Below are positions 29,954-37,308 of a stretch of DNA of 64,000 nt, piece by piece. The DNA is from Leucobacter rhizosphaerae (GTDB lineage Bacteria > Actinomycetota > Actinomycetes > Actinomycetales > Microbacteriaceae), in contig NZ_CP095043.1 of the NCBI RefSeq assembly GCF_022919175.1, positions 434,001 through 498,000 on the forward strand. Reading direction: 5' to 3'. Each line of letters begins with the position of its first letter. Position 1 is the stretch's first letter. Under the pieces are notes generated by a model, which was not told the origin of the DNA, made no database searches, and was given only the letters and a program-made list of their open reading frames with translations. The position numbers and the translations under genes were made by a program.

Positions 29954-31351
29954 GTGACCACCTCCGCAGTTCCCGGCCAGACGGCACCGCTCGCCGTGCG
30001 CATGCGGCCGCGCTCGCTGGACGAGGTCGTCGGTCAGCAGCACCTGCTGAAGCCCGGGTCGCCGCTCCGGGTGCTCGCGGCCGAGGGGGAGGCCACACGA
30101 GGTGCCGTGTCCATCATTCTCTGGGGCCCGCCGGGCACGGGGAAGACGACGCTCGCACAGGCGATCGCGCACTCCAGCGGCCGTCGCTTCGTCGAGCTCT
30201 CGGCGGTGACCGCCGGCATCAAGGACGTTCGCACGGTGATGGAGCGCGCGCTGAACGACCGCGACCTCTACGACATCGCGACGGTCCTGTTCCTCGACGA
30301 GATCCATCGCTTCACGAAAGCGCAGCAGGATGCGTTGCTGCCCGGGGTGGAGAACGGCTGGGTCACCCTCGTGGCCGCGACGACCGAGAACCCCTCGTTC
30401 TCCGTCATCAGCCCGCTGCTCTCCCGATCACTGCTGCTCACGCTCGAACCGCTCCAGGACGAGGATCTGCGCACATTGCTCGTGCGTGCGGTCGAGGACC
30501 CCCGAGGGCTCGCCGGGAGCGTGGTGCTCGAGGACGACGCGCTCCAAGCGCTCGTGCAGCTGGCGTCGGGTGACGCCCGCCGTGCACTCACCGGGCTCGA
30601 GGCTGCGGCGGCATCCGCACTCGCGGGGGCGGGCGCCGCGGGCACCGATCCCGACGCGGACGCGGAAGCCGACGCTGATCCCGATTCCGATACCGAGGCC
30701 GCGGCTTCCGATCCGCCGCACATCACCGACGAGATCGTGTCCTCCTCCATCGACCGCGCGCTGCTCCGCTACGACAAGAACGGCGACCAGCACTACGACG
30801 TCATCAGCGCGTTCATCAAGTCGCTGCGCGGATCCGATCCCGACGCCGCGATCCACTATCTGGCGCGCATGATCGAGGCCGGTGAGGATCCGCGCTTCAT
30901 CGCACGACGGCTCATGGTGCACGCGGCCGAGGACGTCGGCATGGCGGATCCGCAGGCCCTCCCGATCGCGGTGGCCGCAGCGGAGGCGACGCAGCTCATC
31001 GGACTCCCCGAGGCGCGCATCCCGCTGGCCGAGGCGACGATCTACATCGCGACCGCCCCGAAGTCCAACGCCGTCATCACGGCGATCGACGCGGCCATCG
31101 CCGACGTGAAGGCGGGGCGATTCGGTCTGGTGCCGATTCACCTGCGCGACGGCCACTACCCGGGCGCCAAGCGCCTCGGTCACGGCAAGGGCTATCGCTA
31201 CCCCCACAACGATCCTCGGGGTGTCTCGGAGCAGCAGTACCTGCCCGACGAGCTCGTCGGCCGCACCTACTACGAACCGGTGGCGCGCGGATACGAGCGG
31301 GAGATCGCGGAACGACTCGAGAAGATCCGTCGGATCACGCGCGGGATCTGA
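29954..31351 (+). CDS. rarA: Replication-associated recombination protein A (MgsA/WRNIP1 family ATPase)
   Basis: 465 aa. Walker [10 protein letters not shown] at 58-66, Walker B FLDEIHRF, sensor AATTENPSF, then the C-terminal tetramerisation domain with [20 protein letters not shown] and [14 protein letters not shown]. An Asp/Ala-rich insert (~225-255) lies between the AAA+ and C-terminal parts. Works at stalled forks. Followed by rpsD, as usual in this phylum. Confidence 0.95.
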   Translation: MTTSAVPGQTAPLAVRMRPRSLDEVVGQQHLLKPGSPLRVLAAEGEATRGAVSIILWGPPGTGKTTLAQAIAHSSGRRFVELSAVTAGIKDVRTVMERALNDRDLYDIATVLFLDEIHRFTKAQQDALLPGVENGWVTLVAATTENPSFSVISPLLSRSLLLTLEPLQDEDLRTLLVRAVEDPRGLAGSVVLEDDALQALVQLASGDARRALTGLEAAAASALAGAGAAGTDPDADAEADADPDSDTEAAASDPPHITDEIVSSSIDRALLRYDKNGDQHYDVISAFIKSLRGSDPDAAIHYLARMIEAGEDPRFIARRLMVHAAEDVGMADPQALPIAVAAAEATQLIGLPEARIPLAEATIYIATAPKSNAVITAIDAAIADVKAGRFGLVPIHLRDGHYPGAKRLGHGKGYRYPHNDPRGVSEQQYLPDELVGRTYYEPVARGYEREIAERLEKIRRITRGI

Positions 31352-31357
31352 TAAGCT
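31352..31357 (+). promoter_or_regulatory. Candidate -10 of rpsD
   Basis: TAAGCT directly at the rarA stop codon. It would give a leader of about 215 nt, which begins with the structured region at 31365-31425. Confidence 0.35.
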
Positions 31358-31364
31358 ATTCTCT

Positions 31365-31425
31365 GGCCTACACGGCCCTCGCCGTTGGCTGCGCGCGTGG
31401 GGCGCGTGGCAGTCGCCCTGTAGCC
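31365..31425 (+). promoter_or_regulatory. Structured 5' leader of rpsD (possible S4 autoregulatory RNA)
   Basis: Outer helix: 31365-31372 (GGCCTACA, one bulge) with 31419-31425 (TGTAGCC). Inner helix: CTGC 31389-31392 with GCAG 31409-31412, and CGCG 31394-31397 with CGCG 31403-31406. S4 represses its own mRNA in other bacteria, but this structure is not one I recognise. Assignment by position only. Confidence 0.35.
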
Positions 31426-31580
31426 GGGTTTCTGCACTGGTCGTTCCCTCACCGAAGACGGTGTGCTGTGTCGCGTGCATCGCTGATCGAGTCGATCGAG
31501 TCAGCCGATGCGGACACAGCGTGGCCGAGAGAACATGCGATTCGATCCCGAACCGCGAACAGAAACCCGAAAGGACACAC

Positions 31581-32210
31581 GTGTCGACTACGTCGCGTAC
31601 CCGCTCACAGACCCGCCGCTCGCGGGCACTGGGCATCGCCCTCACCCCGAAGGCCGCCAAGTACATGGAGAAGCGCCCGTACGGCCCCGGCCAGCACGGA
31701 CGCACGAAGCGCAAGAGCGACAGCGACTACGCGGTCCGCCTGCGCGAGAAGCAGCGTCTCCGCGCCCAGTACGGCATCCGCGAGAAGCAGCTCACCATCG
31801 CGTTCAAGGAGGCCCGTCGTCAGGGCGGCCTGACCGGCGAGAACCTGGTCGAGCTCCTCGAGATGCGCCTCGACGCCCTCGTGCTCCGTGCCGGCTTCGC
31901 CCGCACCACCGCGCAGGCGCGTCAGCTCGTCGTGCACCGTCACATCCTCGTCGACGGCAAGATCGTCGATCGCCCGTCCTTCCGCGTGAAGCCCGGACAG
32001 CTCATCCACGTCAAGGAGCGCTCCGAGGGCATCGAGCCCCTGCAGGTCGCCGCTGCCGGTGGCCACGCCGAGGTGCTGCCGAACGTTCCCGGTTACCTCG
32101 AGGTCGAGCTCGACAAGCTGCAGGCGCGCCTCGTGCGCCGCCCGAAGCGCGCAGAGGTCCCCGTGACCTGCGAAGTGCAGCTCGTGGTCGAGTACTACTC
32201 GGGCCGCTAG
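31581..32210 (+). CDS. rpsD: 30S ribosomal protein S4
   Basis: 209 aa. MSTTSRTRSQTRRSRALG, then KRPYGPGQHGRTKRK and the S4 RNA-binding domain LEMRLDALVLRAGFARTTAQARQLVVHRHI (~90-155). GTG at 31581 chosen because AAAGGA lies 6-7 nt upstream and the N-terminus matches the family. Primary 16S rRNA binder. Monocistronic: long leader upstream and a strong terminator downstream. Confidence 0.97.
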   Translation: MSTTSRTRSQTRRSRALGIALTPKAAKYMEKRPYGPGQHGRTKRKSDSDYAVRLREKQRLRAQYGIREKQLTIAFKEARRQGGLTGENLVELLEMRLDALVLRAGFARTTAQARQLVVHRHILVDGKIVDRPSFRVKPGQLIHVKERSEGIEPLQVAAAGGHAEVLPNVPGYLEVELDKLQARLVRRPKRAEVPVTCEVQLVVEYYSGR

Positions 32211-32226
32211 CACACAGCGCAACGAA

Positions 32227-32266
32227 ACGAAGAGGGCACCGGTGATCCGGTGCCCTCTTCGTCGTT
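32227..32266 (+). terminator. Strong intrinsic terminator of rpsD
   Basis: Perfect 16-bp stem, 32227-32242 with 32247-32262 (ACGAAGAGGGCACCGG / CCGGTGCCCTCTTCGT), 4-nt loop TGAT, followed by CGTTT. The gap from here to 32378 shows nothing I can recognise. Confidence 0.9.
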
Positions 32267-32378
32267 TCCGGGCCGTGCCGTGTTCCGGTTGTCCAGGTTC
32301 TCGTCCCGGCCGAGTCGACCTGCGGCGGGAAGGTCGGGCGTCTCGCGTGCATCCGCACGTGCGCTCGGCTCCGAGCTC

Positions 32379-32508
32379 GACTGTGAGCGACTGCCGGGGT
32401 GAAACGTGCAAAGGCTCACGGAATTCGCTCACACTCTGGGTTGCGGGTGCGAGTGTGAGCAATTTCTGGGGCATTGAGCGCAAGAATTCACTGAAATCGC
32501 TCTCGCTC
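32379..32508. repeat. Two tandem copies of a 58-bp palindromic element, family 2
   Basis: Copies at 32379-32436 and 32451-32508 (72-bp period). Each starts GA(C/G)TGTGAGC and ends TCGCTC(A/T)C(A/G)CTC, so the ends are inverted repeats. A third copy of exactly the same length lies at 62979-63036. Consensus left end GAGTGTGAGCGATTTCTGGG; right end GAAATCGCTCACACTC. No ORF. They lie in the 443-bp gap between rpsD and the next gene. Confidence 0.8.
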
Positions 32509-32602
32509 GCGTGGGGGTGCTCGACGACATCGGGCAGCGACTCAGCAGCGATCGAGTCATGGGGAGTCCCACGGCCCGCTGAATTCGTCCTATTCGCGCG
32601 GG

Positions 32603-32634
32603 CCCATGCGAAACCCATGCGAATCGCATAGCGT
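32603..32634 (+). promoter_or_regulatory. Tandem 11-bp repeats and -10 box upstream of the glycosidase/two-component cassette
   Basis: CCCATGCGAAA (32603-32613) and CCCATGCGAAT (32614-32624) are head-to-tail with 11-bp period, i.e. one helical turn, followed by a third partial unit. They cover the expected -35 position of the -10 TAGCGT (32629-32634). OmpR-family regulators bind such direct repeats, and one is encoded three genes downstream. Inference: site for activation or autoregulation. Confidence 0.5.
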
Positions 32635-32653
32635 CGCTCCGTATCCATGAAGC

Positions 32654-33613
32654 ATGGATACCGCAGAGACCTCCGAACCGCTCGCACCCACGGACCCCCA
32701 AGGCCCCCAGCGACGCCGCTGGCGTCTCAGAACCGCCATCATCTCGACGGCGACCGCTCTCGCCCTGGTCCTCGGCGGCGCCGCCGCCTGGGCGGCGGAC
32801 CGCTTTCTCATCCCCAAGGTCGAGATCTCGGACGTCGCGCAGTACGAGGCGAGCCAGACCGCCACGGGCGCCAACGTAGACGCCACCGATGACGACACCA
32901 GCGTCACCGTGACGCAGGAGACGCGGGGCACGGGCGAGGACACCATCACGCTCACGATCGCGGACGTCCAACTCGGAGATGCGACGGACCTGCGCTCCGC
33001 GTTCGCGCACAACCAGTTCGGCGAGAACATCACCCAGACCACGAGCGAGATGGCCGAGGCGAACGACGCCGTGTTCGCGGTCAACGGCGACTACTACGGA
33101 TTCCGCAGCACCGGGATCGTGATCCGCAACGGCGTCGCCTACCGCGACGAACCCGCACGGGAGGGGCTGGCGATGTACACCGACGGCCGCGTCGAAGTGT
33201 ACGACGAGACCTCCACGTCGGCCGACGAGCTCGTCGCCGCGGGGGTGTGGAACACGCTGAGCTTCGGTCCCGCGATCGTCGAGGACGGCCAGGCGGTCGA
33301 CGGCATCGAGGACGTCGAGATCGACACGAACTTCGGCAATCACTCGATCCAGGGCCAGCAGCCGCGCACCGCGATCGGGGTGATCGACGAGAACCACCTC
33401 GTCTTTGTGGTGGTGGACGGCCGGGATCCCGGCACGAGCCGGGGAGCCACGCTCACCGAGCTCGCCGACATCATGCTCGAGCTCGGCGCCGAGACCGCCT
33501 ACAATCTCGACGGCGGGGGCTCGTCGACGCTCTACTCCGACGGCGGGGTCGTGAACCGCCCGTCGAACGGCGGCGAGCGCGGCACCAGCGACATCCTCTA
33601 CGTGGCGGGCTGA
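32654..33613 (+). CDS. Phosphodiester glycosidase (NAGPA) family protein, membrane-anchored
   Basis: 319 aa. Basic N-terminus, one transmembrane or signal helix (~28-48, AIISTATALALVLGGAAAWA), then the NAGPA domain with FAVNGDYYGF (~138-147), RTAIGVIDENHLVFVVVDGR and the signature YNLDGGGSSTLY (~290). The family removes sugar phosphodiester caps, and bacterial members act on exopolysaccharide or envelope glycans. First of four genes; the glycosyltransferase begins 3 bp after its stop. Confidence 0.85.
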   Translation: MDTAETSEPLAPTDPQGPQRRRWRLRTAIISTATALALVLGGAAAWAADRFLIPKVEISDVAQYEASQTATGANVDATDDDTSVTVTQETRGTGEDTITLTIADVQLGDATDLRSAFAHNQFGENITQTTSEMAEANDAVFAVNGDYYGFRSTGIVIRNGVAYRDEPAREGLAMYTDGRVEVYDETSTSADELVAAGVWNTLSFGPAIVEDGQAVDGIEDVEIDTNFGNHSIQGQQPRTAIGVIDENHLVFVVVDGRDPGTSRGATLTELADIMLELGAETAYNLDGGGSSTLYSDGGVVNRPSNGGERGTSDILYVAG

Positions 33614-33616
33614 GCC

Positions 33617-34717
33617 GTGCTGATCCTGATCCCCGCGTACGAACCGGGCGACGCACTCCCGGCCCTCGTTCGTGCGCTCCGTGCGGGCCGCCCCGAGGCG
33701 GCGGTGCTCATCGTCGATGACGGCTCGGGGCCCGCCTACGCGCACGTGTTCGCCGCGGCGCGCGATGCGGGTGCCGCGGTCCTCGTCTCCTCGCGCAACC
33801 ACGGCAAGGGGCACGCGCTGAAGCTCGGCTTCGCGGAGGCTGAGCGCACGCATCCCGGAGCGGACGTCGTCACGGCGGATGCGGATGGCCAGCACGAGGT
33901 CGGGGACATCCTGGCGATCGCGGACGAGCTCGACCGGTCGCGCGGCCGGGAGGACGCCGCGATGGTCCTGGGGTGCCGGGCGTTCACCGGTGCGGTCCCG
34001 CTCCGCAGCCGTCTCGGCAACGCCGTCGCACGTCGGTTGTTCCGCGCAGCCGCCGGGTGGGCGCTCTCGGACACGCAGACCGGCCTGCGCGGGATCCCGC
34101 ACCGGATGCTGCCGTGGCTCCGCACCGTCCCCGGGGAGCGATTCGAGTACGAGCAGCAGGTGCTCCTCCGGCTGCGGCGCGCGGGGTTCGGCGCCCGGGA
34201 ACTCCCGATCCGCACCGTGTACCTGCAGCACAACCCCTCCAGCCACTTCCGTCCCGTCCGCGATTCGCTCCGGGTACTCGCGCCGATCGCCCGATTCGCC
34301 GCGTCGTCGCTGCTCGCCTTCGTCGTCGACGCCGCGGTGCTCGCGGTGCTGCTCGGGATCACCGGGCTGCTCGTCCCGTCGATCGTGATCGCTCGCCTCA
34401 CGAGCGCCTCCGTGAACTTCGCGGTGAACCGTCGAGTCGTGTTCCAGCGGCGCGGACGCGGTGCTCTGGGGCGGCAGATCGTGCAGTACTCGCTGCTGGC
34501 GATCCTGCTGCTGGCCTCGAACATCGTCTGGATGTCTTTTCTCACCGACGCCGGGGTGCCGCTCTGGATCGCCAAGCTCACCACCGAGGCGGTGCTCTTC
34601 GCGACGAGCTACGGCGTGCAGCGCGGGGTGGTGTTCGCAGGGCCCCGGGAGCCGGAGGCCGCATTCCCGGAGAACGAACGGGTCACGCACATGGATCGCA
34701 TAGCAACGTCGGGCTGA
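33617..34717 (+). CDS. Glycosyltransferase family 2 fused to GtrA-like membrane domain
   Basis: 366 aa. GT2 fold first: LILIPAYEPGDALPALV, IVDDGSG (~32-38), TADADGQHEVGD (DxD equivalent, ~85-96) and an EQQVLLRLRR region. Then a GtrA-type domain with four hydrophobic helices (~225-345, with SASVNFAVNRRVVF). The fusion suggests transfer to a polyprenyl-linked sugar and flipping for envelope glycan decoration. GTG start 3 bp after the glycosidase gene. Confidence 0.85.
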   Translation: MLILIPAYEPGDALPALVRALRAGRPEAAVLIVDDGSGPAYAHVFAAARDAGAAVLVSSRNHGKGHALKLGFAEAERTHPGADVVTADADGQHEVGDILAIADELDRSRGREDAAMVLGCRAFTGAVPLRSRLGNAVARRLFRAAAGWALSDTQTGLRGIPHRMLPWLRTVPGERFEYEQQVLLRLRRAGFGARELPIRTVYLQHNPSSHFRPVRDSLRVLAPIARFAASSLLAFVVDAAVLAVLLGITGLLVPSIVIARLTSASVNFAVNRRVVFQRRGRGALGRQIVQYSLLAILLLASNIVWMSFLTDAGVPLWIAKLTTEAVLFATSYGVQRGVVFAGPREPEAAFPENERVTHMDRIATSG

Positions 34718-34725
34718 CTGGGAGC

Positions 34726-35469
34726 ATGAAGGATCATCAGGCACGCTCCCGCACGATCGCCGACGGCTCGGTGTCTCAGGCCCGCGCCCTCATTGTCGAC
34801 GATGAGCGTTCCCTCGCCGACCTCATCGGCATGGCGCTCCGCTACGAGGGGTGGGAGACGCGGATCGCCGAGAGCGGTACCGAGGCCCTCTCCGCCGCGC
34901 GCGAGTTCGCGCCCGACGTCATCGTCCTGGACATCATGCTGCCCGACCTCGACGGGGTAGGTGTGCTGCAGCGGCTACGGGAGAGCGGGGACGGGGTCCC
35001 GGTGCTGTTCCTCACCGCGAGGGATTCTGTGCAGGATCGCATCACCGGGCTCAGTGAGGGCGGTGACGACTACGTCACCAAGCCGTTCAGCCTCGAGGAG
35101 GTCGTCGCCCGGGTGCACGCGCTCGTGCGCCGGTCGGGCGGGCGACCGGCCGCACCCGCGGACGAGGTGCTGCGGGTCGGGGATCTGACCCTGGATCCGC
35201 GCAGCTATGAGGTGCAGCGCGGCGGTGACGCGATCGAGCTCACTCAGACCGAGTTCGAGGTGCTGCGCGCGCTGATGGAGCACGAGCAGCGGGTCGTGAC
35301 GAAGGCGGCCCTCTACGAACAGGTCTGGCACGAGGAGTTCGACGGCACGTCGACGGTGGTCGAGCTGTACATCTCCTACCTCCGGAAGAAGATCGAGCTC
35401 GGGCGGACGCCGATGATCCGGACCGTGCGCGGGGTCGGCTATCTGCTGAAGGCGGGTCCCGATGCCTAG
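34726..35469 (+). CDS. OmpR-family response regulator
   Basis: 247 aa. Receiver domain with VDDE (~24-27), phosphoacceptor Asp ~69 in VIVLDIMLPD, and Lys ~120 in DDYVTKPFS. C-terminal winged helix (~150-245: LTQTEFEVLRALMEHEQRVVTKAALYEQVW, then TVRGVGYLL). Resembles MprA/TcrX-type regulators. GGAG lies only 1 nt before the ATG, so a later start is possible. Overlaps the kinase gene by 8 bp. Confidence 0.92.
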   Translation: MKDHQARSRTIADGSVSQARALIVDDERSLADLIGMALRYEGWETRIAESGTEALSAAREFAPDVIVLDIMLPDLDGVGVLQRLRESGDGVPVLFLTARDSVQDRITGLSEGGDDYVTKPFSLEEVVARVHALVRRSGGRPAAPADEVLRVGDLTLDPRSYEVQRGGDAIELTQTEFEVLRALMEHEQRVVTKAALYEQVWHEEFDGTSTVVELYISYLRKKIELGRTPMIRTVRGVGYLLKAGPDA

Positions 35470-36973
35470 GACCGCGCGGAACGGGAGTGCGCCAAGATTC
35501 GAGCCGCGGCCGTCGCAGTGGTCCCTCCGCACCCGGATCGTCGCCGTGCTGGCGTTCACCGTGATCGTGCTCTCCGGCACCATCGCCGCAATCGGGCTCA
35601 CCTCACTCCGCTCGTCGCTCGTGGACCAACTCGATTCCGAGCTCCACATGCTCTCCTCGCGCGTCATGTTCGCGGTCGAACCGGGGAGCGGGCCGGGGGA
35701 GCCGGGGCAGAGCACCGGGGGGAGCGTGGATCTCGGGCAGATCTTCGACGGCCCGGGGGCCTCCGCGGGTTCCATCCTCATCCTGGCGAACTCGGCCGGC
35801 GTGTCGGGCATCACCCTCGACAGTGCCTTTTCGGTGCAGTCGCTCAGCGTCGAACAGCTGACCGCGATCCTCTCGGACTGGCCCGACTCGGCGTCGCGCG
35901 ACGCGACCCCGGGCGACGGCCTCGGCGGATACCGGTTCCTCCTCGAACAGCGCGGGGACAGCACGGTCGTTGTCGGCGTGCCGCTCGCCCCGGTCGAACA
36001 GACCATCTCGTCGCTCGGGGTGACCATGGCGATCGTGGCGATCCTCGGCTGCCTCGGGCTCGGATCCCTCGCCGCCTGGTACATCCGACACGAACTGCGC
36101 CCGCTCGAGCGCGTCGCCGCGACTGCGGAGTCCATCGCGCGGACCCCGCTCGAGCGCGGCGCGGTGGACCTCGAGCGGGCGGACGCCCCGGGTGAGGGGG
36201 CCGCGACCGAGGTGCGCCGGCTCGTCTCCGGGTTCAACGCCATGATCGATCAGGTCGCCCAGGCCTTCGGCGCCCGCAACGCGAGCGAGGAGAAAGTGCG
36301 TCGGTTCGTCGCCGACGCCTCCCACGAGCTGCGCACCCCGCTCGCCTCGATTCGCGGGTACTCGGAGCTCACGCGGCGGATGTCCGACGACCTGCCACCG
36401 GACGCGGTCTACGCGCTCGGCAGGATCGAGTCCGAGTCCGTGCGGATGACGAGCCTGGTCGAGGACCTCCTGCTGCTCGCCCGGATCGACGAGGGCCAGG
36501 AGTTGGAGCTCCGTCCCGTCGCGCTCGGCGAGCTCATCGCCGACGTGGTGAACGACGCCGCGGCCGCGGGACCGGAGCACGAGTGGTCTGCCGACCTGCC
36601 GGACGGCACGGTGACGATCTCCGGTGACCCGGGCCGGCTGCAGCAGGTGCTCGTCAATCTCCTCGCGAACGCGCGGGTCCACACCCCGGCGGGAACCCGG
36701 GTCACGATCTCCCTGCAGGAGCTGCCGGACACGGTCCGGATCATCGTGGCCGACACGGGGCCCGGGATCCCGGAGGCGTTCCTGCCCCGCCTGTTCGAGC
36801 GCTTCACCCGAGACGACTCCTCGCGGGCACGGGCGACGGGAAGCACCGGGCTCGGTCTCGCCATCGTCCACGCCATCGTGCACGCGCATCACGGGACGGT
36901 CGGGGTGCGCAGCGCACCGGGGGACACCCGGTTCTCGGTCGAACTGCCCCGGAGCTCGCCCACCCCGAGTTGA
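35462..36973 (+). CDS. Two-component sensor histidine kinase
   Basis: 503 aa. TM1 (~23-45), extracellular sensor region (~46-180) with a Gly/Pro-rich stretch, TM2 (~184-205), HAMP domain, HisKA with the phosphorylated His ~288 in ADASHELRTPLASIRGY, then HATPase_c with N box LLANARVHTP, DTGPGIP and GSTGLGLAIVHAI. Cognate of the overlapping response regulator. The signal sensed is unknown; the linked glycan genes suggest the envelope. Confidence 0.93.
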   Translation: MPRTARNGSAPRFEPRPSQWSLRTRIVAVLAFTVIVLSGTIAAIGLTSLRSSLVDQLDSELHMLSSRVMFAVEPGSGPGEPGQSTGGSVDLGQIFDGPGASAGSILILANSAGVSGITLDSAFSVQSLSVEQLTAILSDWPDSASRDATPGDGLGGYRFLLEQRGDSTVVVGVPLAPVEQTISSLGVTMAIVAILGCLGLGSLAAWYIRHELRPLERVAATAESIARTPLERGAVDLERADAPGEGAATEVRRLVSGFNAMIDQVAQAFGARNASEEKVRRFVADASHELRTPLASIRGYSELTRRMSDDLPPDAVYALGRIESESVRMTSLVEDLLLLARIDEGQELELRPVALGELIADVVNDAAAAGPEHEWSADLPDGTVTISGDPGRLQQVLVNLLANARVHTPAGTRVTISLQELPDTVRIIVADTGPGIPEAFLPRLFERFTRDDSSRARATGSTGLGLAIVHAIVHAHHGTVGVRSAPGDTRFSVELPRSSPTPS

Positions 36974-37052
36974 ATGCCGCACCCGCTAAGCTGGAGCGCG
37001 TGTCGGCGCGAGTGAACTCGTGCGCGATCGACGTCGATGAAGGGATGATCAC

Positions 37053-37271
37053 ATGCAGAAGCTCCGATGGCTCGTGAGCGGTGCGGTAGTGGGGTTCATT
37101 GCCGCCCACCTCGTCAACCAGACCACGGAGGGTCGCCGGTTCTTCGATCGTGTGAACCGCGGGATCGCGGAGTTCAACCGGGCGTTCGACAAGGGCTACC
37201 ACGACGCCGAGGCCCCCGACGCCGGTGACGACGTCGAGGCGGCGCTCCGCGCGCTCCCCGACAAGCCGTAG
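37053..37271 (+). CDS. Small single-pass membrane protein upstream of alaS
   Basis: 72 aa with one hydrophobic helix (~6-22, WLVSGAVVGFIAAHLV) and a charged C-terminal half. Small proteins of this kind commonly precede alaS in Actinobacteria; function unknown. GAAGGGA about 8 nt before the ATG. Confidence 0.75.
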   Translation: MQKLRWLVSGAVVGFIAAHLVNQTTEGRRFFDRVNRGIAEFNRAFDKGYHDAEAPDAGDDVEAALRALPDKP

Positions 37272-37308
37272 TCCGACCCGCTCGTCCCGAATCAAAGGAT
37301 CCTCCCGG

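Noticed and set aside
31352..31580. tRNA or small stable RNA gene before rpsD
   Set aside because: The hairpins do not form a cloverleaf and there is no T-loop GTTCRA or CCA end in the right place.
32379..32508. Terminal repeats of an insertion sequence
   Set aside because: No transposase ORF between or beside the copies, and copies are the same length with internal palindromy.
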